Assembly: GCF_003013815.1 (NCBI RefSeq)
Contig: NZ_PRLH01000147.1
Span: 1 to 37,689, forward strand
Length of the DNA: 37,689 nt
From: Cyanothece sp. BG0011
Lineage (GTDB): Bacteria; Cyanobacteriota; Cyanobacteriia; Cyanobacteriales; Microcystaceae
Direction of reading: 5' to 3'
Positions 23,864 through 32,558 of this stretch are shown here, one piece after another. Made by a program: the position numbers and the translations under genes. How positions within the stretch are numbered: the stretch's first letter is position 1; the number at the start of each line of letters is the position of its first letter. The notes beneath the pieces were generated by a model. It was not told where the DNA came from and did no database searches. It saw nothing but the letters and a program-made list of their open reading frames with translations.

Positions 23864-24460
23864 ATGACCATCGATCAAGAAAAAGAACAATCTAACTCAG
23901 TCTCAAGCCAGAAAAATAATGTCTTGAAAGCGATTTGGGAAAATGTACAAATTCTAGGCATTGCTATTATATTAGCCGTTATTATTCGCACTTTTATCGC
24001 TGAACCCAGATACATTCCTTCTGAGTCGATGTATCCCACCTTAGCAACCGGCGATCGCTTGGTTGTTGAAAAAGTTTCTTATTATTTTCATCCTCCTAAA
24101 CCAGGGGATATTATTGTTTTTGAACCTCCCATGCAACTACAACTGCAAGGTTATCAAAGAAGCCAAGCATTTATTAAAAGAATTGTGGCTAGGGGTGGCG
24201 AAACAGTTGGGGTTCAAGATGGCATCGTTTATATCAATAATCAACCCGTTGATGAAGATTATATCTTAGAATCTCCCCACTATAATTTACAAACCGTAGA
24301 AGTTCCCGAAGGCTATTTATTTGTCATGGGAGACAATCGAAATAATAGTAATGATTCCCATGTTTGGGGCTTTTTGCCTGAAAAAAACGTCATTGGCCAT
24401 GCTGTTTTTCGCTTCTTTCCTTGGCAACGTATTGGTAGTATTTTAAGCACAATAATTTAA
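23864..24460 (+). CDS. lepB: Signal peptidase I
   Basis: Inner-membrane serine protease that removes signal peptides of exported proteins; 198 residues. One anchoring helix at about 28-45 (VQILGIAIILAVIIRTF) is followed by box B, IPSESMYPTL, with nucleophile S55; catalytic K105 lies in AFIKRIVARGGE; the GDNRNNSNDSHVWG box is at about 153-166. Single-span architecture and size are typical of cyanobacterial and Gram-positive types rather than the two-span E. coli form. TATAAT at 23833-23838 lies 25 bases before the ATG, without a clear -35 at normal spacing. The BMP lipoprotein gene begins two bases after its stop. Confidence 0.95.
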   Translation: MTIDQEKEQSNSVSSQKNNVLKAIWENVQILGIAIILAVIIRTFIAEPRYIPSESMYPTLATGDRLVVEKVSYYFHPPKPGDIIVFEPPMQLQLQGYQRSQAFIKRIVARGGETVGVQDGIVYINNQPVDEDYILESPHYNLQTVEVPEGYLFVMGDNRNNSNDSHVWGFLPEKNVIGHAVFRFFPWQRIGSILSTII

Positions 24461-24462
24461 TA

Positions 24463-25554
24463 ATGAAATCACCATTAAAACGTAGAAAATTTATAGGATT
24501 TACATCAGCTTTATTAGGCAGCTTAATTTTAAAAGCTTGTGGAAATAACAATAATTCAACTTCAACAAATCCAGAAGTTTCTCCCTCTCCAAACCAAGAA
24601 AAAGAAACAACAGAAAGCCAGAATCCTCTTAAGATAGCTATTGTTTTACCTGGTATTATAACGGATAAAGCTTGGAATCAAACCGGTTACGAAGGTGTTA
24701 AGTTAACCGAAGAAAAATTAGGGGCAGAAATAGCCTATGTTGAGCAAGTTTCCCAAGCTGATCAAGCAGAAACCCTCGCCGATTTTGCCCGACGGGGTTA
24801 TAATTTAGTCTATGCTCATGGGGGACAATTTGACGCAGCCATTCAACAGGTTGCCCCTCAATTTCCGGACACCTTTTTTATCGGCGTTAATGGGGCAGTA
24901 GAAGGGGAAAATATAGCTTCTTTACGCATCGATCATCTACAAGGAAGTTATCTCTGTGGAATGTTAGGGGCAATGATGACAAACAGCAATCAAATGGCCT
25001 ATCTTACCGCCCAATCTTTTCAAGCAACGGATGAAGAATTAAGGGGGTTTGAATTAGGGGCAAAATCTGTTAATCCTGACATTACAATTACCTCTACCTA
25101 TACAGGAGATTGGAATGACGCAGCCCAGGCAAAAGAAGCCACTTTAGCCTTAATTTCTTCCGGGGCCGATGTGGTTTATCAATGGTTAGATAATGCTTCT
25201 CCTGCTGTCTTGCAAACAGCACAAGAAAAGGGCGTTTATGCCTTTGGAAATACCGTTGATCAGTTAAAGATTGCCCCCGAAGCTGTATTAACTACTCCCA
25301 TTAAACGGTTAGATTTAGCCATTAATTATTTAGCAGAATTAGCTGATAAAAACGAATTAGAAGGTAAAGTTTATAGTTTAGGTTTGGATTATCCTGAGAT
25401 TTTATATTTAGGAGAATTTAACGAAGTTGTGACCGATAAGATGATTACTGAAATCAATAATGTTAAAGAAGAAATTGTTACTAAAAAAATAACCTTTGAA
25501 CCTTGCGAAGAAGATGGAAAAACAACCCTTTGTGTTAATAACACTGTTTCTTAA
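24463..25554 (+). CDS. BMP-family substrate-binding lipoprotein (nucleoside-type ABC importer)
   Basis: Periplasmic receptor of the Bmp/PnrA/TmpC family, which in known cases binds purine nucleosides. 363 residues. The leader MKSPLKRRKFIGFTSALLGS ends with lipobox LKAC (acylated C26), followed by a serine/asparagine-rich linker. The BMP fold begins at about 56 (LKIAIVLPGII) with family blocks KAWNQTGYEGV, YAHGGQFDAAIQQVAPQFPD and FFIGVNGAV; STYTGDWNDAAQAKEATLAL and VVYQWLDNASPAVLQ are also characteristic. The Arg-Arg-Lys-Phe start suggests a twin-arginine-like leader but the pattern is incomplete. The ATPase gene begins seven bases downstream; permease genes are not in the window. Confidence 0.9.
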   Translation: MKSPLKRRKFIGFTSALLGSLILKACGNNNNSTSTNPEVSPSPNQEKETTESQNPLKIAIVLPGIITDKAWNQTGYEGVKLTEEKLGAEIAYVEQVSQADQAETLADFARRGYNLVYAHGGQFDAAIQQVAPQFPDTFFIGVNGAVEGENIASLRIDHLQGSYLCGMLGAMMTNSNQMAYLTAQSFQATDEELRGFELGAKSVNPDITITSTYTGDWNDAAQAKEATLALISSGADVVYQWLDNASPAVLQTAQEKGVYAFGNTVDQLKIAPEAVLTTPIKRLDLAINYLAELADKNELEGKVYSLGLDYPEILYLGEFNEVVTDKMITEINNVKEEIVTKKITFEPCEEDGKTTLCVNNTVS

Positions 25555-25561
25555 CTAAGAT

Positions 25562-27046
25562 ATGGTTGAATTACGTTTAAAAAACATTACAAAAAAATTT
25601 GGCTCATTGACTGCCAATGATAATATTTCTCTAACAATTAATCAAGGAACCATTCATGCTATTTTAGGGGAAAATGGCGCGGGAAAAACCACATTGATGA
25701 ATATTTTATCAGGGTTATATGATCCCGATAGAGGAGAAATTTATATTAATAATAAGCTTGTTCATATTAACTCTTCTAAAAGTGCGATTGATCTAGGAAT
25801 TGGCATGATTCATCAACATTTTATGTTAGTTCCTCAATTATCTGTGTTAGAAAATATTATTTTAGGGACAAAAGGAAAATATACACTTAAATTAAAACAA
25901 AAAAGATTAGAAATTCAACAATTAATTGATGATTATAAACTAGAAATTGACTTAGATGCGAAAGTAGAAAATATTTCCGTGGGAATGCAGCAGAGAGTGG
26001 AAATATTAAAAGTCTTATATAGAGGGGCGAAACTGTTAATTTTAGACGAACCCACTGCCGTATTAACCCCTGGTGAAATAGAAAATTTCTTTAATATTTT
26101 ACGTCAATTTGTGAATCAAGGAAATACGATTATTTTTATTAGTCATAAATTAGAAGAAGTAATTAAGTTGTGTGATGTTGTCACTATTTTAAGAAGAGGA
26201 AAAGTTATTAATACTTTTGAAAATAAAAATCTTAGTCCTCAAAAATTAGCTACTATGATGATCGGTGAACATACAAAAACTAATTTAACTAAGCCAAGAT
26301 TATCTTATACCGAAACTATCTTAAAAGTTGATAATTTACTGGTGAAAAATATTCATAATATTTCTTTTGAGATAAAAGCAGGAGAAATCTTAGGAATAGC
26401 AGGAGTTGATGGCAACGGGCAACAAGAATTAGTCTCAGTAATTATGGGATTTATTAAACCTAAAAAGGGTAAAATTAAATATAAAGATATTGATATTACT
26501 AACTGGACAACAGAAGATATTATTAAACAATTATCTATCGGTTATATTCCTGAAGATAGAAAAACAATCGGGTTAGTTTCTTCTTTAAGTATTGGAAACA
26601 ACTTGATTTTAAAACAATATTATACTTATCCTTTTAATCAATGGGGAATTCTCCAAAAAAAAGCCATTCAAACGGTAGAAAATAAAGCCATTACTAACTT
26701 TGATATTCGAGGAGTTGAACCCAATATTACCGTAGGAAAACTATCAGGAGGAAACCAACAAAAAATTATTTTAGCCCGTGAATTAGCCAATCATCCCCAG
26801 TTAATTATTGCGATGCAACCCACCAGGGGACTCGATATTGCCGCCACGGAATATATACAACAACAATTATTGAAAGCAAGGGAAAATGGGGCAGCTATTT
26901 TATATATTTCCACCGAATTAGAAGAAGTGAGAAAAATGAGCGATCGCTTGGCTATTATTTACCGAGGAAAATTTATGGATATTATTAATCCGAATACTGA
27001 TCTCGAAAAAATAGGGTTATTAATGATGGGAATGACACCTGAATAA
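25562..27046 (+). CDS. ABC transporter ATPase with two nucleotide-binding domains (nucleoside/sugar type)
   Basis: 494 residues comprising two ABC domains, as in YufO/RbsA-like importers. Domain 1 about 1-240: Walker A GENGAGKT 36-43, degenerate signature VGMQQR, Walker B LLILDEPTAVL, and H in FISHK. Domain 2 from about 253: GIAGVDGNGQQE replaces the Walker A, a loss usual for the second half in this family, then signature LSGGNQQK and AMQPTRGLDI replacing the DEPT box. Domain 1 is the catalytic one. The gene follows the BMP lipoprotein gene by seven bases, so it serves the same uptake system. The two permeases normally encoded next to it are missing; cysE lies convergent just beyond. Confidence 0.92.
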   Translation: MVELRLKNITKKFGSLTANDNISLTINQGTIHAILGENGAGKTTLMNILSGLYDPDRGEIYINNKLVHINSSKSAIDLGIGMIHQHFMLVPQLSVLENIILGTKGKYTLKLKQKRLEIQQLIDDYKLEIDLDAKVENISVGMQQRVEILKVLYRGAKLLILDEPTAVLTPGEIENFFNILRQFVNQGNTIIFISHKLEEVIKLCDVVTILRRGKVINTFENKNLSPQKLATMMIGEHTKTNLTKPRLSYTETILKVDNLLVKNIHNISFEIKAGEILGIAGVDGNGQQELVSVIMGFIKPKKGKIKYKDIDITNWTTEDIIKQLSIGYIPEDRKTIGLVSSLSIGNNLILKQYYTYPFNQWGILQKKAIQTVENKAITNFDIRGVEPNITVGKLSGGNQQKIILARELANHPQLIIAMQPTRGLDIAATEYIQQQLLKARENGAAILYISTELEEVRKMSDRLAIIYRGKFMDIINPNTDLEKIGLLMMGMTPE

Positions 27047-27053
27047 AAAGATA

Positions 27054-27075
27054 GGAGTTAACGGCCGTTAACCCC
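27054..27075. repeat. Palindrome between convergent genes, variant of the 20102 element
   Basis: GGAGTTAACGG (27054-27064) adjoins CCGTTAACCCC (27065-27075), with one G-T mismatch in the arms, followed by TACC. It is the second member of the palindrome family seen at 20102-20129 and could serve as terminator for both the ABC ATPase and cysE genes. Confidence 0.8.
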
Positions 27076-27107
27076 TACCATACAATTAGGTATATTGACT
27101 ATAAAAA

Positions 27108-27845
27108 TTACATCGTACCGCCGAGAAATTCCTCAATTTCTTTGTCTTTTAAATAACAACTATAATCGGTATTAGACGCGCCATTAGCGACTAACTCCTT
27201 TTGTTTTACTTTATCTTCTTGTAAGGTTTGAACCTGTTGTTCTAACGCATCAATTCTATCTAATAATAAACGAATCACCTTCGCTTCAGAATCCGGTAAG
27301 TTCCCATGTTCTAGAGGGTTAACTCTCACCCCAGACTGATAAACAATACGCCCAGGAATACCCACAACGGTACAATCAGAGGGAACGTCCCGTAATACCA
27401 CAGAACCCGCCCCAATCCTAACATTATTACCAATATTAAGGTTGCCGAGAACTTTCGCCCCTGCACCTACCACCACGTTTTTACCCAGAGTCGGATGACG
27501 TTTACCGCTTTCTTTACCAGTCCCCCCAAGGGTGACACCCTGATAAATCAAACTGTAGTCACCAACTTCGGCGGTTTCCCCGATAACCACCCCCATCCCG
27601 TGGTCAATAAATACACCAGTACCTACTTTTGCCCCTGGGTGAATTTCGATTCCAGTGAGAAATCTGCCAATATGGGAGATTAAACGAGGAAAGAAAGGGA
27701 TTTTTAGGTTATAGATGCGATGGGCGATACGATGCAGCATAATGGCTTGTAACCCAGGATAGCAGAAGAGAACCTCCAACCAATTACGGGCTGCCGGGTC
27801 ACGGTCAAAAATAATACGAAAATCGGCAATGATGGATGATAACAC
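27108..27845 (-). CDS. cysE: Serine O-acetyltransferase
   Basis: Transfers acetyl from acetyl-CoA to L-serine, first step of cysteine synthesis; cytosolic hexamer. About 245 residues. N-terminal helical part includes FRIIFDRDPAARNWLEVLF; the left-handed beta-helix of hexapeptide repeats starts at GAKVGTGVFIDHGMGVVIGE and includes VGDYSLIYQGVTLGGTGK with the catalytic histidine in IDHGMG and the serine-binding region. The C-terminus ends in a coiled-coil-like tail (RIDALEQQVQTLQEDKV) unlike the E. coli enzyme but usual in cyanobacteria. There is no ATG in phase at the head; GTG at 27845 with AGGAA upstream is taken as start, TTG 27848 being the alternative. Confidence 0.93.
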   Translation of the reverse strand: MLSSIIADFRIIFDRDPAARNWLEVLFCYPGLQAIMLHRIAHRIYNLKIPFFPRLISHIGRFLTGIEIHPGAKVGTGVFIDHGMGVVIGETAEVGDYSLIYQGVTLGGTGKESGKRHPTLGKNVVVGAGAKVLGNLNIGNNVRIGAGSVVLRDVPSDCTVVGIPGRIVYQSGVRVNPLEHGNLPDSEAKVIRLLLDRIDALEQQVQTLQEDKVKQKELVANGASNTDYSCYLKDKEIEEFLGGTM

Positions 27846-27958
27846 CAAACTGAATTTCCTGACTTAAAATTGCGTCTTATACCTATTTTATCATTGGAAG
27901 CGGTTGACGGTTCACCCATTCGGTTGATTTAATGGTTGATACTATTGAGGGATATTTG

Positions 27959-29394
27959 TCAAGAAAAATAAAGTTGAAGATTTTTTTGATTAAGGGAATT
28001 ATTTATTAGTAATTTTATGAGTTCTTTGGCTACATGGTAAACAACAGGAATAGGAACTGAATTTCCAAACTGTTTTTTTGCAATGCTATCTTTGTGATGA
28101 TATTCAAACCAATCTGGAAATCCTTGTAATTGACGGCAATGTTTAGCCATTATCGGCTGAAATTTTTGAGGTTTATAAATTTTTTGAAGAAATTTCTGTT
28201 TATAGTCTTCTGGGTTATCAGCATTAATAGAAACTGTTGCAAAGAAATCCCTTGCGCCGGTAGCTGTTAAAGTTCCAATGGTCTCAGAATTAGGTAAGAA
28301 AATGCGATAAACACCGTTAATTCCTGAGTTATTTTTTGAATTTACAAACTCATACTTATTATTGATGATACGTAAAATATTTTTATCAACTAATTTAGTT
28401 AAATCAGATTCTTTCAATTGAGGGATTAACTCTTTTAAATCCTCAATTGATAAAGGATTACCGTCTTTTATCCCATATTTCTTACTTCTTCTATATTTTA
28501 ATAAAGTTAAACATATTATTTTTTCTTTTTTGGTTGTTTTAATTAAGTCCCAAGAATGAAGGGTTGTATGACCATTTCTTAAGTCTGAAAACGTAAAAAA
28601 GTCATTCAATTCATCATTTTTCTGAAATCGATTACGAGACGGGGGAATATTACCATTAAATAGAATATCTGGATTTAATTTTACTTTTTCAACGACTTTA
28701 CAATTTTTGAGTTCATCGAAAACATCTAATAGTCTAATATGAACTTTTAACGGTTTCGGAAATTGATAATCGTAACAGTTTTCTTGATCTTTTCTAATCC
28801 CTACAATAAAAACTCTTTCACGATTTTGAGGAACACCAAAATCATAAGAATTGATGACTTTCCACTTCACAACATAATTAATAGTTTCAAATTGATTTAC
28901 TAAATAGTCTAATTTATCTTTATTTTTTCCTGTTGTTAATCCCTTAACATTTTCAAATATAAAAGCTTTTGGTTGATAGTTTTTAACCAATCTAATTACA
29001 TCAAACCATAGTTTGCCCCTCGGATCATTAAACCCCTTTAATTTTCCGGCAACAGACCAAGGTTGACAAGGAACTCCCCCACAAATAGATCAACATTTTT
29101 TGGTAACTCATGAATTTTAGAAATATCCCCTAAATTGAGTTCTTGGGCATTATAATAACTAATAAAATTTTGTTGATAAACCTTAATAGCTTCTTTATCA
29201 ATTTCTGAATAACCTAAACATTTTCCTCCTAATTTTTCTAAAGGAATACGAAACCCTCCAATCCCTGCAAAAAAATCAATAAAGGTAAATTGTGTTTTAA
29301 CAAAACTTAATTCTAAGGGTTTAGAAGTGTTGAATAATTCTAATTGTTGACTCTCACTCTGACTGGTGATTTTTTCTTGGTTTATTGTCCCCAT
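27959..29394 (-). pseudogene. DNA cytosine-5 methyltransferase, frameshifted at the catalytic motif
   Basis: Two adjoining minus-strand frames encode one C5 methyltransferase. Frame 1 (ATG 29394 to a stop at 29038-29040) holds motif I FIDFFAGIGGFRIP and reads DLFVGE before losing register. Frame 2 continues VPCQPWSVAGK (motif IV with the catalytic cysteine), ENVKGL (motif VI), QNRERVFIVGIR (motif VIII), a long target-recognition stretch, and QFGNSVPIPVV (motif X), ending at 27959. Register is restored if the run of five C bases at 29076-29080 (plus strand) contained six, giving GGVPCQPW and a 478-residue product; the span is 1436 bases, one short of a multiple of three. All motifs are otherwise complete. 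No restriction endonuclease gene lies nearby, so it is an orphan enzyme. It may be a recent mutation, a sequencing error or a phase-variable tract. Confidence 0.9.
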
Positions 29395-29469
29395 CGTCTC
29401 ATTAATTTATTCTGCAAAATAATTCAATTATACTATTTTCTTGACTTATTATATCTATTAGTTTTATAC

Positions 29470-29526
29470 GGTGGGCAAAGTTGTCTACATTATAAGTCGT
29501 TTAAACAAGTCTCTAATTTGCCCACC
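29470..29526. repeat. Inverted repeat with GGTGGGCAAA arms (copy 2)
   Basis: GGTGGGCAAA at 29470-29479 pairs with TTTGCCCACC at 29517-29526. Arms match the element at 14678-14734; the centre differs. It lies between the methyltransferase and the ferredoxin genes. Confidence 0.85.
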
Positions 29527-29549
29527 CTACCCTCTTTTGCCTTACATAA

Positions 29550-29789
29550 TTACCACCCTAAATCCGTATATAAACTAATCGTTATAGACTCACTTCCTGC
29601 AGGAATCGCACTAATACAAGCACAAATAGGTTCACCATCTTCTAACTCTACCTCACAAGCATGACAAGACCCCATTAAACAACCTGTCGGAATCGTAATT
29701 CCTGCCCTTTTTGCTACTTCTAACATAGGTTCTCCTGGTTGGGCTTCTATGGTAATATCATCAGGTAAAAATCGCACTTGAACTGTCAT
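29550..29789 (-). CDS. Small 2Fe-2S ferredoxin-like protein
   Basis: A 79-residue beta-grasp ferredoxin. The cluster loop reads GCLMGSCHACEVELEDGEPICAC, starting at residue 36: C37, C42 and C45 give the plant-type C-x4-C-x2-C pattern, and C56 or C58 supplies the fourth ligand. The spacing to the fourth cysteine is much shorter than in photosynthetic ferredoxin (about 29 residues), a compact form. The start MTVQVRFLPDDITIEAQPGE is a normal first strand pair. It is downstream of cobQ, whose stop lies 18 bases beyond this gene's start, suggesting co-transcription; a redox role in cobalamin metabolism is only suggested by position. Confidence 0.85.
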   Translation of the reverse strand: MTVQVRFLPDDITIEAQPGEPMLEVAKRAGITIPTGCLMGSCHACEVELEDGEPICACISAIPAGSESITISLYTDLGW

Positions 29790-29807
29790 AAAAGATTCCT
29801 CAAATGA

Positions 29808-31292
29808 TTAGTTATTTAGCAAGGGTGTTAAGTCTATATATTCTTCTACGAGATCAGCTAACTGATTCAAAACAACTTCTCTTTGTTCTCGATAATTAGG
29901 AATTCCTGTGGGTAAAGAGGACAAACCTCGGCGATTTCTGAGATAATTTAACCAAGTTCTTCGCCAAGCCCCATTATCAAAAATACCATGTAAATAACAA
30001 CCCCAAACCGATTGATTATCATTAACAATTCCTAAAGTAGCATCTTCAAATAAAGCATGAATGGTGGTTCGGACGGGTTGGGTTAGCTCTTTAGGTAGAC
30101 GGCTAATACCTTGATGAATTTCATAACCCGCAATGGGAAATCCAGGATAAGGATAAACTGAACAAGTTTGACGTTGACGGACAATTTTTTCAGGGGTGAT
30201 CACTGTTTCAATAGGTAACAATTTTAGCCCTGGATAAGAAACACTGTCACCTTCTAATTGATCGGGATCAAACACCATCTCTCCTAACATTTGAAACCCA
30301 CCACAAATCCCTAAAACAATTCCTCCGGCTACCACATAATCTTGTAATTTTTTAGCCATACCACTTTTATTTAAGGCAATTAAATCATTAATGGTGGTTT
30401 TTGAGCCAGGTAGAATCACTGCGTCCGGATACCCTAAATGATCTTCTAACTCTAAATAATTAATCGACACCGTTTTCTCAGCATCCAAGGGTTCAAAATC
30501 CGTAAAATTAGCAATATGAGGTAATCTTAAAACAGAGATATTAATCTCTTGTTTTCCTTTTCTGCGTCGTTCTAATAAATCTAAAGAATCCTCCGCCGAA
30601 AAAGCAATATTGTGCCACGGAATTACCCCTAAAACCGGAATTTCGGTATAATTTTCTAACCATTCGATCCCCGAATCCAAAAGCGATCGCTGGCCTCGAA
30701 ACTTATTAATCACAATACCTTTTATTAACGCCCGTTCCGAGGGATCTAATAATTGCAGAGTCCCCACCACATGAGCAAAGGCCCCACCGCGATCGATATC
30801 CACCACTAATAGAGTGGGTGCATTGAGATATTTAGCCACCCTCATATTAGTTAAATCTCGATGTTTGAGATTAATTTCTGCTGGACTTCCGGCACCTTCA
30901 CAAACCACAAAATCGTATTCGACGGCTAAACGTTCGAGGGATTGAACAATCGCATCCCAACCCTGATCAAAATACTGTTTATAATAGTCCGTTGCGGTGG
31001 TCATTCCTATTGCTTTACCCCCTAAAATAACCTGGGAAGTCATATTACCTTGAGGTTTGAGGAGGATAGGATTCATTTCTATTCTGGGGTGAATCCCTGC
31101 AGCCCAAGCTTGTACGGCTTGAGCATAACCAATTTCTCCCCCACTCGCAGTAACATAGGCATTTAATGCCATATTTTGCCCTTTGAAAGGGGTCACGTGC
31201 CAACCCTGACGGGCTAAAATACGACAAATTGCGGTCGTAATAAAGGATTTTCCGGCGTGGGAAGTTGTCCCCACTACCATCATGGCTTTCAT
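29808..31292 (-). CDS. cobQ: Cobyric acid synthase
   Basis: Amidates four carboxylates of adenosylcobyrinic a,c-diamide with glutamine and ATP in cobamide synthesis. 494 residues. N-terminal P-loop ATPase domain with VGTTSHAGKS (7-16) and PFKGQNMALNAYVT; DIDRGGAFAHVVGT near 165-178; C-terminal class I amidotransferase domain with LPGSKTTINDL, nucleophile C330 in GICGGFQMLG, and histidine H435 in GCYLHGIF. All key residues are present. M4 and M5 are alternative starts to ATG 31292. The ferredoxin gene follows 18 bases after its stop. No other cobalamin gene is in the window. Confidence 0.95.
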   Translation of the reverse strand: MKAMMVVGTTSHAGKSFITTAICRILARQGWHVTPFKGQNMALNAYVTASGGEIGYAQAVQAWAAGIHPRIEMNPILLKPQGNMTSQVILGGKAIGMTTATDYYKQYFDQGWDAIVQSLERLAVEYDFVVCEGAGSPAEINLKHRDLTNMRVAKYLNAPTLLVVDIDRGGAFAHVVGTLQLLDPSERALIKGIVINKFRGQRSLLDSGIEWLENYTEIPVLGVIPWHNIAFSAEDSLDLLERRRKGKQEINISVLRLPHIANFTDFEPLDAEKTVSINYLELEDHLGYPDAVILPGSKTTINDLIALNKSGMAKKLQDYVVAGGIVLGICGGFQMLGEMVFDPDQLEGDSVSYPGLKLLPIETVITPEKIVRQRQTCSVYPYPGFPIAGYEIHQGISRLPKELTQPVRTTIHALFEDATLGIVNDNQSVWGCYLHGIFDNGAWRRTWLNYLRNRRGLSSLPTGIPNYREQREVVLNQLADLVEEYIDLTPLLNN

Positions 31293-31312
31293 TAAATCTT
31301 ATTCCCTATAAT

Positions 31313-31347
31313 CAGTGAACAGTTATCAATAACCAGTTATTAGTTAG
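31313..31347. repeat. Heptanucleotide tandem repeat overlapping a stop codon
   Basis: CAGTGAA, CAGTTAT, CAATAAC, CAGTTAT, TAGTTAG run with period seven. The right end includes the stop codon (31344-31346) of the minus-strand gene, so the array has reached the coding boundary. Confidence 0.7.
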
Positions 31348-31748
31348 ACAGGAAGACTAAACCAACGAATCAAGCGATTAACCAGTCTTTCCCACCAACT
31401 CGGTTGAGGTAAATAACCTTTTTGACTGTTCCATTTGTCTACAATTTGTCTTCCTAAGGGAGTTAAACGAAAACTATCGGTTATTCCTTGTCCGTCCACT
31501 TCTCGCCTTAATAATCCTACCTGAATTAACCACATTAATTCTCTTTCGACTCGTTGTTCTGATAAAAATTTGAGGGTATAGCCTTCTTTTACTCCTGTTT
31601 CCCCTGCAATATAGGGCAAGGGAACGCTTTTAGCCTTCATAGCGGCAAATAAACTCAATTGAAACGGAGCGCAGCATAACGCCCGTTCTGCACGGGTTAT
31701 ACTTCGGTCTGTATAAGCAAGATTCAAGGTTTGGGTTGAGGCTTTCAT
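31344..31748 (-). CDS. Small winged-helix-like protein (Npun_F0494-type)
   Basis: A basic protein of 134 residues with the ATG at 31748; the frame continues to a TTG at 31772, which has no support. I recognise it, with moderate certainty, as the cyanobacterial Npun_F0494 family. The centre (SLFAAMKAKSVPLPYIAGET, then VERELMWLIQVGLLRR and DSFRLTPLGRQIVDKW) follows the helix-helix-wing pattern of winged-helix regulators, so DNA binding is possible. The C-terminus WWERLVNRLIRWFSLPV is amphipathic and might contact a membrane. It is immediately upstream of cobQ in transcription order, 52 bases apart. Confidence 0.7.
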   Translation of the reverse strand: MKASTQTLNLAYTDRSITRAERALCCAPFQLSLFAAMKAKSVPLPYIAGETGVKEGYTLKFLSEQRVERELMWLIQVGLLRREVDGQGITDSFRLTPLGRQIVDKWNSQKGYLPQPSWWERLVNRLIRWFSLPV

Positions 31749-31884
31749 ATTAATGGTTCGGTTAGGATACAACCAAGAGTAAGGGTGATCATAGATGAAG
31801 GTATTTCCATTATGAAAGGTTTTCTTCTGTCATGTAAAGTTTTATGATCGAAAATGATAACAATTAATTTGAGAATGAAACGTT

Positions 31885-32319
31885 ATGGCTTTAGCTGTTG
31901 GAACCGTTGCACCAGACTTTACCACCGTTGATGATGAAGGTAATACCGTCTCTTTATCGGATTATAAGGGTAAAGTCGTCGTTTTATACTTCTATCCTAA
32001 AGATGATACCCCAGGTTGCACCAAAGAAGCCCAAAGCTTCCGCGATAACTATCAACAATATCAGGATAAAGATATGGTTGTCTTTGGCGTTAGCATGGAT
32101 GACCAAGCTTCTCATAAAGCATTTAAAGAAAAGTATGGTCTTCCTTTTCAATTATTAGTCGATAAAGATGGCAAGTTAACCAAAGCGTATGATGTCGAGG
32201 GGGGTGGTTATTCTAAGCGTGTCACCTACATTATCAACGCAGAGGGTAAAATTAGCTATGTTGATGAAAAAGTAAAAACTGATAGCCATGCACAAGATAT
32301 TTTAGGCGTTGCTGGCTAA
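31885..32319 (+). CDS. bcp: Peroxiredoxin Bcp/PrxQ without the resolving cysteine
   Basis: Thiol peroxidase of 144 residues, thioredoxin fold: APDFTTVDDEGNTVSLSDYK, then VVLYFYPKDDTPGCTKEAQS with peroxidatic C45. In most PrxQ/Bcp proteins a second cysteine sits five residues on (CTxEAC); here that position is Q50 and there is no other cysteine in the chain. The protein is thus a one-cysteine form that must be reduced by an external thiol. All other active-site features (P38, T42, the arginine in KRVTYIINAEG) are present. ATG at 31885 is the natural start. It is divergent from the Npun_F0494-type gene. Confidence 0.93.
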   Translation: MALAVGTVAPDFTTVDDEGNTVSLSDYKGKVVVLYFYPKDDTPGCTKEAQSFRDNYQQYQDKDMVVFGVSMDDQASHKAFKEKYGLPFQLLVDKDGKLTKAYDVEGGGYSKRVTYIINAEGKISYVDEKVKTDSHAQDILGVAG

Positions 32320-32351
32320 TTTTTACCAAGGCTGTTGCCTTGGAGGGAACG

Positions 32352-32437
32352 GGCAAGGGTGCTCCCCCTCACAAAAGGGGGAGTTAGAGGGGGTGGCAAG
32401 GGTTCTCCCCCTCACAAAAGGGGGAGTTAGAGGGGGT
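32352..32437. repeat. 43-bp repeat, two copies
   Basis: Copies start at 32352 and 32395, with a partial third from 32438. The units are the same as those at 2734-2862 except for CACAAAAG instead of CACCAAAG and one T-to-G change in the first copy. It follows the peroxiredoxin gene. The next bases (32453-32476) show a weak CCTATTC heptanucleotide pattern. Confidence 0.93.
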
Positions 32438-32479
32438 GGCAAGGGTGTGTTTTATCCTATTCCCTATTCCCTTGAACTT

Positions 32480-32512
32480 AATTTTTCCTCATCAGATGAT
32501 GGGGAATTTTTT
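32480..32512 (+). terminator. Intrinsic terminator
   Basis: CCTCATC and GATGGGG form a seven-base-pair stem (one G-T pair) around an AGAT loop, flanked by AATTTTT on the left and AATTTTTT on the right. The T-run after the stem makes it a good rho-independent terminator for the peroxiredoxin transcript, although it is 160 bases beyond that gene, past the repeat array. Confidence 0.6.
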
Positions 32513-32558
32513 ATGGCGATGGTTTCCCTGTTCCTTTGAATAAATCACTTTTAGGACT

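Noticed and set aside
27959-28990. Second methyltransferase frame taken as an independent gene
   Set aside because: Its apparent start is a TTG in mid-domain, and its upstream codons encode motif IV, continuous with the other frame after a one-base correction.
32309-32539. Plus-strand frame of 76 codons after the peroxiredoxin gene
   Set aside because: It overlaps the end of bcp and is mostly translated 43-bp repeat (GELEGVARVLPLTKGGV); not a gene.
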